A DNA stretch of 64,000 bases from CBDDEH01 sp965226865 (GTDB lineage Bacteria; Chloroflexota; Dehalococcoidia; Lucifugimonadales; JAGWBF01): the NCBI GenBank assembly GCA_965226865.1, contig CBDDEH010000004.1:558001-622000 (forward strand), in the 5' to 3' direction. Below, in pieces: positions 25,344-34,369 of the stretch. How positions within the stretch are numbered: position 1 is the first letter of the stretch; the number at the start of each line of letters is the position of its first letter. The notes under the pieces are model-generated. The model was not told the DNA's origin and searched no databases. It saw nothing but the letters and a program-made list of their open reading frames with translations. The translations under genes were made by a program, and so were the position numbers.

Positions 25344-25484
25344 TTTGGTACCTCCTAGACGCTCCCAGGCTGCGATGCGCCAGCATTGTAACATGGTATG
25401 GGTGACATGTTTGTCTCCCATAGCAACGGTGACCGCAAGCTGATATGATGGCGAGGCCCTACATTTAATCAGGCGATCAGGGAT

Positions 25485-26351
25485 ATGGCGATGGCTAACT
25501 TCAAAAAAGATACGGTAAAGGCCAACGACATAAACTTTCATTGCCTGGAGATGGGTGAGGGCCCACTGGTCCTGTGTCTTCATGGATTTCCCTCCAATGC
25601 CCATTCGTTCCGCTTCCTCCTACCCGCCCTCGCCGGTGGAGGCTTCCGGGCTGTGGCGCCCTTTATGAGGGGATACGCGCCGACCGAGCAGCCCAAGGAT
25701 GGCCGGTACGATACTCCCCTTCTGGGAAAGGATGCATTGGCTCTGATAACTGCCCTGGGCGACGAGCGTGGCGCTATCGTCGGCAACGATTGGGGGGCTT
25801 ATGCCGGCTGGGGTGCGGCCGTCATGGACCCGGAAAAGCTAACCAAGCTGGTAACGATAGCGACGGTACACCCCGCTGCCGCGGAGTCCAGGAGTTATGA
25901 GTATCTCAAGGGCCAATGGCACTCGTTCTATTTTCAGATGCCGTCCGCGGATCAAACCATGGCCCACGACGATTTCGCCTTCATAGACGATTGGTATAAA
26001 GACGCCGCGCCTGGGTGGGACGCTCCGAAAGATGCCAAAGAGAGGGTGAAGGAAACCTTCCGCAAGCCCGGAACAGTACAGGCGGCCCTGGGTTATTACC
26101 GCAGCAGATTAAACACCACAGGTCAGATGATGGATCTGCAGGAGAGGATCGATACGTCGACCATTCCAGTTCCCACTCTGGCGCTCCACGGAGACCAGGA
26201 CCGCCCTCGACGATTGGAAGCGTTCCGGAACATCGGCCGCGTGTTTACCGGTGGTCTCGAGAAGGCGGTGGTTCCCGGGACGGGCCACTTTATGCACGAA
26301 GAGGCCCCGGACCAAGTCAACCCATTGATAGTCGACTTTTTGAAACGTTGA
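25485..26351 (+). CDS. Alpha/beta hydrolase, epoxide hydrolase/dehalogenase-like
   Basis: 288 residues. The oxyanion-hole motif CLHGFPSNAHSFRFLLPAL (about 31) is followed by an Asp nucleophile in AIVGNDWGAYAGWG (about 103), LALHGDQDRP and a C-terminal catalytic His in VVPGTGHFMHEEAPDQVN. An aspartate rather than serine nucleophile places it with epoxide hydrolases and haloalkane/fluoroacetate dehalogenases. It begins a run with the NIPSNAP and MFS genes, which suggests uptake and breakdown of an organic substrate. ATG start. Confidence 0.88.
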   Translation: MAMANFKKDTVKANDINFHCLEMGEGPLVLCLHGFPSNAHSFRFLLPALAGGGFRAVAPFMRGYAPTEQPKDGRYDTPLLGKDALALITALGDERGAIVGNDWGAYAGWGAAVMDPEKLTKLVTIATVHPAAAESRSYEYLKGQWHSFYFQMPSADQTMAHDDFAFIDDWYKDAAPGWDAPKDAKERVKETFRKPGTVQAALGYYRSRLNTTGQMMDLQERIDTSTIPVPTLALHGDQDRPRRLEAFRNIGRVFTGGLEKAVVPGTGHFMHEEAPDQVNPLIVDFLKR

Positions 26352-26381
26352 AACCAAGGTGATAGAAAGGCGACGTTGAAC

Positions 26382-26684
26382 ATGATCTCCCAGTTGCGAA
26401 CCTATACCGTCAACAAAGGCCAGATGGACCAGTGGGTAAAACACTTTGACGAAGTGCTCATGCCGCTGATAAGGGAGCAGGACATTACCCTCAACGGCGT
26501 TTGGGTCAGCGAAGATAAAACACAGTTCATCTGGATACGCAGCTTCGAAGATGCCGAGGACATGAACAAAAAAGAGGCTGCGTTATGGGGGACTGCGAAG
26601 TGGGGGTCCATCGTTGACTACACCAGGAGTTTTCTCGCCCGCCAAACCGTGAAAATCATGGAACCTGTCTCTCTGGAGAAGTGA
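26382..26684 (+). CDS. NIPSNAP-family protein
   Basis: About 100 residues with a dimeric alpha/beta-barrel (ferredoxin-like) pattern. ISQLRTYTVNKGQMDQWVKH at the N-terminus and WIRSFEDAEDMNKKEAAL in the middle match NIPSNAP proteins. ATG 26382 is chosen over TTG 26376 two codons earlier. Such proteins occur next to hydrolases and dehydrogenases in catabolic clusters of Chloroflexota and other soil and marine bacteria; the biochemical role is unsettled. It lies 30 bp after the hydrolase gene, so the two are probably co-transcribed. Confidence 0.82.
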   Translation: MISQLRTYTVNKGQMDQWVKHFDEVLMPLIREQDITLNGVWVSEDKTQFIWIRSFEDAEDMNKKEAALWGTAKWGSIVDYTRSFLARQTVKIMEPVSLEK

Positions 26685-26754
26685 ATCCAGATTGCGTTTG
26701 CCCCATCGGATCTCCAATTGGGTCCTCGCCTGTTCAATAGCCCACACTTGCTTT

Positions 26755-26785
26755 CAATCGATGTCTGCCTAAAGGGCATCGATTG
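26755..26785 (+). promoter_or_regulatory. Perfect 9-bp inverted repeat upstream of the MFS gene
   Basis: CAATCGATG (26755-26763) and CATCGATTG (26777-26785) enclose a 13-nt loop. The hairpin sits between the NIPSNAP gene and the MFS ATG at 26807. It lacks a T-run, so an operator or a weak processing/terminator structure are both possible. Confidence 0.35.
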
Positions 26786-27712
26786 ACGCTCTCGTCTAAA
26801 TACCAAATGCCGGCCTCAAAACCTCCTGGTGTTTTCTATGGCTGGTGGCTGGCTGGGGTAGCTGCGTTCGTCATCCTCATAGGTATAGTTCCTCTATTCA
26901 TGGCTCTACCTGCATGGGTAGTGGTTCTCAGCGACGAATTCCCTTCCTGGAGTGCAGGAGAACTGTCATGGGCCTATGCTCTAACGCGAGTAGAAGGTTC
27001 GTTGATGGGGCCTGTTGGTGGGTACCTTATAGACCGGTATGGCTCGCGGCGAATGCTCTTGGCCGGATGGTTGGTTATGGGTGTCGGATGGTTAATCTTC
27101 AGCCAGGTTCACGATTTGTGGCAACTCTATCTGGCTTTCTTTGTGATGAGCGTAGGTGTTGGGTTGGGCACTTGGCACGCCATGATGGCCATGCTCAATA
27201 ATTGGTTCGTCCGAAGAAAAACAACGGCGATGTCAATAGCCATTGAGGGTGTCGCCTTGGGCGGTGTCGTGCTGATTCCGCTCATAGCATGGATTATCGA
27301 CCCGGAAGCCGTTGGATGGCGAACGACGGCCATGGCTATCGGCATAATCGTTTTGCTTTTAGCGTTTCCGATATCGCGTCTGATCCGGAACCGACCAGAG
27401 GAATATGGCCTGCTGCCGGATGGCGATACGGTTTCGGTCGAAACCAGGGATCAAACTCCAGATTCTACCACCGAAGAGCGAAGGTTCTATTGGAAAGACG
27501 CCGTGCGGTCCCGCACGTTCTGGTATATAACCCTGGGACATGCTGCTTCCGCGATGGCGATACACGCGATACTTGTGCATCTAGGGCTGATGCTTCAAGA
27601 CAGAGGTCTTTCCCTTCAGTTGGTTGGCTGGGTTGTAGCCACATATATGGGTGTCCAGGTGATATTCACCATCGTTGGAGGCTATATCGGCGATCGTATC
27701 TCGATCAATATT

Positions 27713-29717
27713 GATTTGTTCGTAAAAACCCCTCGCCAGCCTGGGCAAGGTGGGGATAATGTAATAAAAGGTCGTGGGCGCTGCGCCTGGCCGAGGGAGG
27801 GGAGGATGTTCCGAATACGAGACCCGCAAGAGAGCCTCTGGCAGTCCCAGTTCCTGGTGACGCCGAAGAAGGCTAAGCGCCTGGAGAGAAGTTGGGCCGA
27901 GGTTTTCCGAAACGAGGCGCTCCCCCTGATTGACGAGGAGCGCTTTGCTCCCATGTACTGCGTGGACAACGGCCGTCCCAACCGGGCGGTGCAGACCGTC
28001 CTCGGGGTCCACCTCCTCAAAGAGATGTTCAACCTCACCGACGATGAAGCTCTGGAACAACTAGAGTTCAACCCTTCGGCAAGCTCAGGGCAGGCTCTGC
28101 TCTGGCACCACGCCCTGCGGCTGGACATCGAGGAGACCCACCTGCCCCAGAAGACCCTCCACAACTTCCGAGTTCGCCTGATGCAGCACGACGGTGGCCG
28201 GCTGGCTTTCCAGGAGACCACGGACCGGATCATCCAGGCGCTGGGCATACGCACCGGAAAGCAACGGCTGGACTCCACCCACATCATGAGCAACATCGCC
28301 ACACTCACCCGGCTGGGCCTGTTCTGTGAGACGATGCGGTTGTTCCTGCGGGCCTTGCGCTGGGAGCACCCAGAGCTTCGCCCTGGGGTTCCGGAGGGCC
28401 TCCTAGGGCGCTATTTGAAGGAAGAAGACGAGGCGACCCACTACGAGGACGCCCGCACGGGGGAGGGTCGGCGACGCCTTTCGGTCTGTGCCCGGGACCT
28501 CTACCGGCTGGTGGACCGGTTCCATGGCACGACTGCTGCCCAGCTGGAGGAGTACCGGCTGCTGGAGCGGCTGCTGCGGGAGCAGTGCCATGTGGGCAAA
28601 CACCAGGACGGGCGCCCCAGGGACGATGACGACGATGCTGGGGGATGCAAGGTGCCCGTGGCCTTGAAGGACCCGAAGCAGGTGTCCGCCGACTCGCTGC
28701 AATCGCCCCACGACCCGGATGTGACCTACAGCGGCCACAAGGGGAAGGGGTACGAGGTGCAGGTGGCGGAGACCTGCCACGAGGAGAACGCCACCCAGCT
28801 CATCACCCACGTGGAGGTGACCCCCTCGAGTGGGAGCGACACCGACGTGAGCGTGCCGGTCGTTGACGGGCTCGCGGAGCGGAAGGTCCGACCGGACGAG
28901 CTCTTCGCCGACACGGCGTATGGGTCGGGCCGCAATGCCTTCGAAGCCTCGCGCCGGGGAACGGAACTGGTGAGCCCGGTGGCGGGGTCGGCGCCGGGGA
29001 ACTCGCACGAAGGAGAGGGTGACGGACCACCGCCGCTCACCGCCGCGGACTTTCAGATCGACGTCACAGGGGAGCAGGCCACGGCGTGCCCCGCCGGCCA
29101 CCCGTCCATCGAGGAGTACGAGCTGAAGGATGCGCCGGAGCGGGTAGAGGTCCACTTTGCCGGGACAACATGCGAGCCCTGCCCCTTGCGATCCCGTTGC
29201 CCGGTGAAGCTGGACCGGCGTGCGGGGGCCTACGTCCTCAAGGCGGACCTGGTGAAGGTGAACATCGAGCGGCGCCGGAGGGCCGAGGCCACCGAGGAGT
29301 GGCGCAAGCGGTATGACATAAGGGCTGGTATCGAGGGAACGAACTCCGAGCTGAAGCGCGCCCACGGGCTTGGGCGCTTGCGGGTGCGAGGGGGCCGTCG
29401 GGTGCGGCTTGCCGTCTACCTGAAGGCGTTGGCGTGCAACTTCAAGCGGATGGTCCATGCACGCCTGGTGGAGATGGAGAACACGGCTCAGCGGGCGGTC
29501 GGGACGGTACCTGCGGTCGCGGCCGCATGAGGGCGCCGCTCCACAACTTCCACCGGGTGCCCTGAGCCACGGAAGGGGTACCGCAACGGGATCACGCTTG
29601 TCCTGAGCGCAGCAGATAGGGCGGTGAGGCCAGCAGCCGGCATCCCGTGGCCTCCTCCGCTCCAGACCACCTTCGCACGCCAGGGCTCATCTCAAACAGA
29701 CTTGTTACGAGGGAATC
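27713..29717 (+). mobile_element. IS1182-like insertion sequence, copy B (2005 bp, intact)
   Basis: Same element as at 7896-9891, in the same orientation. It is flanked by the 6-bp direct repeat AATATT (27707-27712 and 29718-29723), and its removal exactly restores an MFS reading frame, which proves the boundaries. Terminal inverted repeats are GATTTGTTCGTAAAAA / GATTCCCTCGTAACAA. The 17.8 kb between the two copies could be mobilised or deleted through them. Confidence 0.95.
27806..29530 (+). CDS. IS1182-like DDE transposase, intact copy B
   Basis: 574 residues from the ATG of MFRIRDPQESLWQSQFLVTP, with GGGGAGG just upstream. The InsH-like N-terminal domain is followed by a Lys/Asp-rich linker (DGRPRDDDDDAG), the central catalytic region with LFADTAYGSGRNAFEASRRG, a CPAGHPS / CEPCPLRSRCP cysteine cluster and the C-terminal IRAGIEGTNSELKRAHGLGR glutamate motif. 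It differs from copy A by two amino-acid changes (E to G, G to D) before the copy-A frameshift. It contains the REP-derived SASSGQA insertion and still appears full length. Confidence 0.93.
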   Translation: MFRIRDPQESLWQSQFLVTPKKAKRLERSWAEVFRNEALPLIDEERFAPMYCVDNGRPNRAVQTVLGVHLLKEMFNLTDDEALEQLEFNPSASSGQALLWHHALRLDIEETHLPQKTLHNFRVRLMQHDGGRLAFQETTDRIIQALGIRTGKQRLDSTHIMSNIATLTRLGLFCETMRLFLRALRWEHPELRPGVPEGLLGRYLKEEDEATHYEDARTGEGRRRLSVCARDLYRLVDRFHGTTAAQLEEYRLLERLLREQCHVGKHQDGRPRDDDDDAGGCKVPVALKDPKQVSADSLQSPHDPDVTYSGHKGKGYEVQVAETCHEENATQLITHVEVTPSSGSDTDVSVPVVDGLAERKVRPDELFADTAYGSGRNAFEASRRGTELVSPVAGSAPGNSHEGEGDGPPPLTAADFQIDVTGEQATACPAGHPSIEEYELKDAPERVEVHFAGTTCEPCPLRSRCPVKLDRRAGAYVLKADLVKVNIERRRRAEATEEWRKRYDIRAGIEGTNSELKRAHGLGRLRVRGGRRVRLAVYLKALACNFKRMVHARLVEMENTAQRAVGTVPAVAAA

Positions 29718-30143
29718 AATATTGGGATATTCGTCTTTTCAAGCATCCAAGGACTATCGTTAATAATTCTAGTGTTTCTTAGCCACAGCGAGGCCACCGC
29801 GATTCTGTTCGCCGTTATTCTGGGTGTCGGGTTCGGAGGTCGAAATCCGATGACTTCGGCCATATGGGGAGTTTACTTCGGCCGTAAGTCTTACGCCTCT
29901 ATTGTGGGCCTCGCCCAGATTCCGTTTAACGCCTTGGTCCTGATCGGGCCGTTGTTCGCGGGATATATGTTCGATGCCTTGGGTAAGTACGATGTCCCAT
30001 TCTTAGCTCTTGCTGCGGTGAACATAGTAGGTGGATTCATTTTTCTTGCACTTGGACCTCCGAGCAAGCTGGTAACCTCCCGGCAAATGCCGAGCGCTGA
30101 ACTGAGACGGTCCTGATGAACAAACCTTATGCAAATGTAAACG

Positions 30144-31475
30144 GTGCTACGAACTGTGCGACTCGATAACCCGTTCACCCGGGCGCGCCAAGTGTACTAC
30201 GGCTGGTGGCTTGTGGGACTTAGCGCCCTTGTCTTGGCCTTCGGCGAGGTGCCTCTATTTCTGGGAATGTCAGCTTGGTTCGTCGTTCTCAAAGATCAGT
30301 TCCGATGGAGCGCGGGCGAATTAGCTTGGGCGTTTGCCATCGGGCGTATCGAGGCGGCGTTGTTAGCTCCTTTCGCAGGCATCCTCATGGAGCGGCTGGG
30401 TACAAGGCGTATGTTGCTGATTGGAATGTTCACACTGGGCGCCGGATTTGTACTGTTCAGTCGCGTACAAGAATTGTGGCAGCTTTATCTTGTTTTCCTC
30501 CTGCTCAACTTTGGAGGGACGTTGGGCTACTGGCACAATCTGATGACCATGATCAACAACTGGTTTGTGCGCAGGCGAGCCACGGCAATGGCATTGGCTA
30601 CTGAGGGAAACGGCATAGGAGCGGTATTGATTCTACCGGTCCTGGCCTGGGCTATTGACTCAGACGCGGAACGATTCGGCTGGAGGGCAACGGCGGCGAC
30701 TCTTGGTTTCCTGCTTATGGCTGCTTCATTGCCGGTTTCTCGTATGGTTCGTAATAGGCCGGAAGAGTACGGCCTCCTTCCCGATGGTGATACTTCTGTA
30801 ACAGTGCAGGAGCCCCAGAGGGACATTCCCATCTTCGCCGAAGAGAGCGGCGTTACCTGGAGGCAGGCCATACGGACACGTACTTTCTGGATGATCACTG
30901 GGGCAAACTCTACATCTATGATGTTGTTGATATCGTTAGTCGTGCACCAGGGCATTATGCTTGAGGATCGTGAAATTTCTCTGCAGATGATTGGATGGGT
31001 AGTTTCGACATACATGGGGACACAGGCGGTATTTTCTTTAGTCGGCGGTTACCTGGGAGATCGGATCCACATACGCATCGCGCTTTCTCTGTTCACCGCG
31101 ATTCAAGCAGCCTCTGTCTTCGTGCTGGTGGGATTGGCCCACAGCGCCCCTATGGCATTATTATTCGCATTTATTCTGGGAATAGGCTTTGGGGGACGTA
31201 CTCCATTGTCGGTTGCAATTTTTAGCGAATATTTCGGACGGAGGTCCTACGCCAGCATCTTCGGCATGTCCCTTGTACCTATTAACATTGCGTTGGTCGT
31301 GGGCCCTCTATTTGCGGGATACATGTTTGATGCCACTGGTAAGTATGATATTCCTTTCATATCCTTCGCCGTTTTGAATCTTATTGGAGCTTGTGTTTAC
31401 CTAATGCTTGGTCAACCCTCTCCTTCGTCGGTTTCAAAGAGCAACGTCCAGCCTAGGACGTTGAAGCTAGGCTAA
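30144..31475 (+). CDS. MFS transporter (monocarboxylate/oxalate-formate-like)
   Basis: 443 residues with twelve predicted membrane helices. The N-terminus reads VYYGWWLVGLSALVLAFGEV, loop 2-3 GILMERLGTRRMLLIGMF, and the central loop follows RMVRNRPEEYGLLPDGDTS, a string typical of this MFS branch. Close paralogue of the preceding IS-split gene, so the pair is a tandem duplication with one member lost. The GTG at 30144 is taken as start; a second GTG four codons on is possible. Substrate is probably an organic anion. The end overlaps the convergent udgB gene by 9 bp. Confidence 0.88.
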   Translation: MLRTVRLDNPFTRARQVYYGWWLVGLSALVLAFGEVPLFLGMSAWFVVLKDQFRWSAGELAWAFAIGRIEAALLAPFAGILMERLGTRRMLLIGMFTLGAGFVLFSRVQELWQLYLVFLLLNFGGTLGYWHNLMTMINNWFVRRRATAMALATEGNGIGAVLILPVLAWAIDSDAERFGWRATAATLGFLLMAASLPVSRMVRNRPEEYGLLPDGDTSVTVQEPQRDIPIFAEESGVTWRQAIRTRTFWMITGANSTSMMLLISLVVHQGIMLEDREISLQMIGWVVSTYMGTQAVFSLVGGYLGDRIHIRIALSLFTAIQAASVFVLVGLAHSAPMALLFAFILGIGFGGRTPLSVAIFSEYFGRRSYASIFGMSLVPINIALVVGPLFAGYMFDATGKYDIPFISFAVLNLIGACVYLMLGQPSPSSVSKSNVQPRTLKLG

Positions 31476-32171
31476 TAGCTGCCCGCTGTCGAGTAGGCGA
31501 CGGGTCGCCGCAAAGATACTATCGAACATTTCGTGGGTGAGCTTGCCTGTCTGGGTGTTCTGCTGGCTCGGGTGGTAAGACGCCATAAGCTGGATTCCGG
31601 TGGGCAGAGCGGACAGTGAGCCGTGTCCAAACCGTGGTACAGGGATTGGCCATAGGGTTTTACTATTGACCTCTCGGTACGCTGTGAGGTAATAGCCGAA
31701 GGCGACCTTCCCCAGGGCCAGTACAATTCTTGTCTGATTAACTAGTTCTAACTCCTCCAGAAGATATGGGCGGCAGGAAAAAAGCTCCTCACGCGAAGGT
31801 TTGTTTCCCGGCGGAGCGCAACGAATCGCGGCGGTGACATACACGTCGTTCAGGACCAGGCCATCGTCCCGGTGTTTGGACGTGGCCTGGTTCGCGAAAC
31901 CATGTCTGTGTAGCGCGTCATACAGCCAGTCGCCGCTACGGTCACCAGTGAACAGGCGACCGGTACGGTTGGCCCCGTGGGCTGCCGGGGCCAGACCCAC
32001 AATCATTACCCGAGCGTGTGGGTCGCCGAAGCCGGGCACTGGCCGTCCCCAATAATCCCAGTCTAGGTACATCCGCCTCTTTGCGCGAGCGACGGTTTCC
32101 CGATGCTCCACCAGGCGGGGACATTTTGTGCAGGCGATGATTTGCTGATTTAGCCGTTCGATAGGTTGCAT
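31467..32171 (-). CDS. Type-5 uracil-DNA glycosylase (UdgB family)
   Basis: Removes uracil and other deaminated bases from DNA. Motif A GLAPAAHGANRTGRLFTGD (about residue 60) lacks the Asp/Asn water-activating residue of other UDG families, as in UdgB; motif B is SYHPSQQNTQTGKL (about 200). Four cysteines (CTKCPR, IRCAPP, SCRPYL) match the 4Fe-4S cluster of family 4/5 enzymes. The ATG at 32171 is preferred; a TTG five codons upstream is possible. About 234 residues. Divergent from the M28 gene over 74 bp. Confidence 0.9.
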   Translation of the reverse strand: MQPIERLNQQIIACTKCPRLVEHRETVARAKRRMYLDWDYWGRPVPGFGDPHARVMIVGLAPAAHGANRTGRLFTGDRSGDWLYDALHRHGFANQATSKHRDDGLVLNDVYVTAAIRCAPPGNKPSREELFSCRPYLLEELELVNQTRIVLALGKVAFGYYLTAYREVNSKTLWPIPVPRFGHGSLSALPTGIQLMASYHPSQQNTQTGKLTHEMFDSIFAATRRLLDSGQLLA

Positions 32172-32245
32172 CCACACTCCCAGCAATCCGGTGGATCAAG
32201 CTGTGGTATTATACTGCCGATTCGATAGGATTCGGTGGGCTGGGT

Positions 32246-33171
32246 ATGGTTCGATCTTTGGTCGATCGGGTGAATAGGGATAGACTCCAAGAGGACATCG
32301 TCCATCTGGCCGAAGGCGAGCGCCATGGGGCCTACAGTCCTGAACGCCATACTGAAACTGCGGCTCATGTCTTGAAAGTCTTCGAGTCTATTGGCTTCGC
32401 GACCAGGCGACATTCCTTTATGATTGATGGGCGAGAGGGCGTTAACGTCATAGGTCGAAAGGAGGGCTCGGATCGGAGTCTCCGTCCCCTGTTGCTATCG
32501 GCCCACTACGATACCGTTCCAGGTTCTCCCGGGGCTGACGACAACACCAGCGGAGTAGCCGCGCTTCTTGAATGTGCAGAGTATTGTCGACCATGAATCT
32601 ACAAAGGCCAGTTGAGTTCGTCGCCTTCGACATGGAGGAGGTACAGCCCGAAGGTGAGGCTCTCGTCGGCAGCTCTGAGTTCGTCAACAGCCTGGACCCA
32701 AAAGCCTCGTATGAGGGCCTATACAACCTCGAGATGGTGGGATATTCCGCTGGTCCAGGAACTCAAGGATATCCGCCAGGCTTTCAATTGCTTTTCCCTG
32801 GTGCTTTCCAATGGGTCCAGGAACGCGACTTTCGTGGAGACTTCATCGCTGTGGTAGCTCAAGGCGGCGGCGTGGACATGGGAAGAAGGATCAAGTCCGC
32901 GTCAGAGGGGTTGGTAGGTGGACTAGAGGTTTTGCTCATCGAGGTGGTGACCGGTATGCCGATTCCTCCCGACGTGTTTCGAAGCGACCACGCTCCCTTC
33001 TGGGCGGCAGGCATTCCGGCGGTCATGATTACCGATACAGCGGACTTCCGCAATTCCAACTACCATCAGCCCACTGATACCCCTGATACGATAGACTATT
33101 CATTCGTCGCCGGAGTGACTCAGACCATGGTCGCTACTTTGGCGACGCACGCGGGCATATCCGACCACTAA
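32246..33171 (+). pseudogene. M28-family zinc peptidase, frameshifted
   Basis: Two frames make one aminopeptidase. The first (ATG 32246) ends LLSAHYDTVPGSPGADDNTS plus GVAALLECA, carrying the first zinc His and the bridging Asp. The second continues RVLSTMNLQRPVEFVAFDME with EEVQPEG (catalytic and zinc Glu), FRSDHAPFWAAGIPAVMITD and a final NYHQPTDTPDTID with the last zinc His. One A is missing near 32577 (TGTGCAGAG for TGTGCAAGAG). No signal peptide is seen. All metal ligands are present, so a sequence error is as likely as a true pseudogene. It meets the sodX gene with a 4-bp overlap. Confidence 0.85.
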
Positions 33172-33719
33172 CGTATTCTTCCCCAAGCGTTTCTGGGCCA
33201 ATATCGTAACCAGGCCTTGCCAACGATGAGATTCCTGGTTACCGGGCCGAATGAACGGCTGTCGTCGCTTTCTGATCGGTTGTCCCCCACCAGAAAATAT
33301 TCATTCTCGCCCAGATGCCACTCTTGGGTGATATGGCTAGCCTCCCTCGAGTGACTAGAGGGGCTACGATAAGGTTCATTTAGAGGTCGGTCGTCAATGA
33401 CCACACTAACTCCGCGGACTTTCACCGCCTCGCCTGGAAGACCGGCAATACGCTTGATGTAGGTCTTGTTCGGCTGATAGGGGTGCCGAAATGCCACGAC
33501 ATCTCCTCTGGACGGGTCATCCAGTCGAAAGGCCATCCGACTTACGAGGAGGTATTCATGGTGAGCTAGCCTGGGGCGCATGCTGTCGCCGTGAACTACG
33601 AAACGGGTGGACGAAAAGAGGTCCATTAGACTGCGGAGCGGGCCGAGCTTGCCGAGGATATACGCGGCTCTCCGGGTCGGTGAGCGGTGGTCAGTACGGT
33701 CGGTTGACACACCCATCAT
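33168..33719 (-). CDS. S26 signal-peptidase-like protease, probable NiSOD maturation protease
   Basis: 183 residues of the LepB fold: VHGDSMRPRLAHHEYLLVSR with the Ser nucleophile (about 46), KTYIKRIAGLPGEAVKVRG with the general-base Lys (about 87) and YFLVGDNRSESDDSRSFGPV. Unlike housekeeping LepB it lacks an obvious N-terminal transmembrane anchor. It lies 79 bp downstream of the nickel superoxide dismutase gene on the same strand, the known arrangement for SodX, the protease that removes the NiSOD propeptide to expose His1. The function is assigned mainly from that context. Confidence 0.85.
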   Translation of the reverse strand: MMGVSTDRTDHRSPTRRAAYILGKLGPLRSLMDLFSSTRFVVHGDSMRPRLAHHEYLLVSRMAFRLDDPSRGDVVAFRHPYQPNKTYIKRIAGLPGEAVKVRGVSVVIDDRPLNEPYRSPSSHSREASHITQEWHLGENEYFLVGDNRSESDDSRSFGPVTRNLIVGKAWLRYWPRNAWGRIR

Positions 33720-33798
33720 TGAAGTCAGGGCACCACAAACGGCGATCTACCTGATTGGGGTGCCCCAACATCGGTCTTAAAGTACTGGCTGGGGAGAG

Positions 33799-34290
33799 CT
33801 ACGAGCCGAATCGGACCTGGGCCACGCTGTCGTTGTATTCCACGTTCTTGGTGGCCCAGAAGATTCCCGCGATTTTGTCTACAGAGGTGACAAGCTCTTT
33901 GGCGGCGTCCGCATCCACAGTCTGCTTGTTTTTGGAACAGAGCTTGGCAGCTTGCCAGTAAGCGCTGTGAAGATCGGGGTATTTCTCCAGATGCTCAGGT
34001 TTGAAATAATCGCCCCAAAGAATAAGAAGCTCCTTCTTACATAGCTGAGCGTGCTCTTCTTTGACGGTGACGTACCTACCAAAGGTATTTTCGTAAGCCG
34101 CCCAGGCATCGGCTCCCGCGTCTGCCTGTGGTTTCTGCAACCCTTGAATCTTCACTACCATCTTCTGCACGGTTTGGGCCGCTATTTTGGCGGATATCGG
34201 GTCGTAAATTCCGCAGGGAATGTCGCAATGGGCGTGGGCAACTTTAGCAGGGAACAACGTGTGGGCAACTTTGAAAAGGGTGTTCAACAT
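33799..34290 (-). CDS. sodN: Nickel superoxide dismutase
   Basis: Converts superoxide to peroxide and oxygen with a Ni centre. Mature NiSOD begins with the nickel hook, seen here as HCDIPCGIYDP; His1, Cys2 and Cys6 are the ligands. The ATG at 34290 follows AAGGAGG by about 11 bases and gives a 20-residue propeptide (ending AKVAHA) that must be cut just before the His. Downstream NTFGRYVTVKEEHAQLCKKE and LLILWGDYFKPEHLEKYPDL match the four-helix bundle. A TTG eight codons upstream is less likely because the ribosome site would lie inside it. Followed by its probable protease gene. Confidence 0.95.
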   Translation of the reverse strand: MLNTLFKVAHTLFPAKVAHAHCDIPCGIYDPISAKIAAQTVQKMVVKIQGLQKPQADAGADAWAAYENTFGRYVTVKEEHAQLCKKELLILWGDYFKPEHLEKYPDLHSAYWQAAKLCSKNKQTVDADAAKELVTSVDKIAGIFWATKNVEYNDSVAQVRFGS

Positions 34291-34328
34291 TGGCGAGATA
34301 GCCTCCTTGTACAAGTTTCAGCTAGATG

Positions 34329-34357
34329 ATTTTAGCGGGTTGCCATACCCGCTGCAA
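34329..34357 (-). promoter_or_regulatory. sodN promoter with an inverted-repeat operator in the spacer
   Basis: On the minus strand TTGCAG (-35, 34352-34357) and TAAAAT (-10, 34329-34334) are separated by 17 bp. The spacer is almost exactly filled by GCGGGT-N6-ACCCGC (34335-34352). Transcription would begin about 32 bp before the sodN ATG. An inverted repeat here is positioned to block RNA polymerase, as nickel- or redox-responsive repressors do at NiSOD genes in other bacteria. Confidence 0.5.
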
Positions 34358-34369
34358 CAGCACGGTGGG

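Larger units (their letters stand above)
26807..30115 (+). pseudogene. MFS transporter split by IS copy B
   Basis: The 5' part (26807-27712) encodes the first eight or so membrane helices (FYGWWLAGVAAFVILIGIVP, RPEEYGLLPDG before the central loop). The 3' part (29724-30115) encodes the rest (LGVGFGGRNPMTSAIWGVYF, PLFAGYMFDALGKYD). Removing the IS and one AATATT restores GDRISINIGIFVFSSIQGLS with no frame change, matching the intact paralogue at 30144. The carrier resembles the monocarboxylate/oxalate-formate branch of MFS. The 5' half now runs in frame into the IS and could make a chimeric product. Confidence 0.92.

Noticed and set aside
25344..25604. N-terminal extension of the hydroxyacid dehydrogenase
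   Set aside because: No family similarity, and an ideal GGAGG lies seven bases before the internal ATG at 25343.
28403..29458. 351-codon minus-strand frame opposite the intact IS transposase
   Set aside because: The transposase on the plus strand has clear DDE-family motifs; the antisense frame lacks any family similarity and recurs (interrupted) opposite copy A.
7896..29717. Classical composite transposon
   Set aside because: The outer flanks of the two IS copies do not share a target duplication (each copy has its own, AACAT and AATATT), so they inserted independently.
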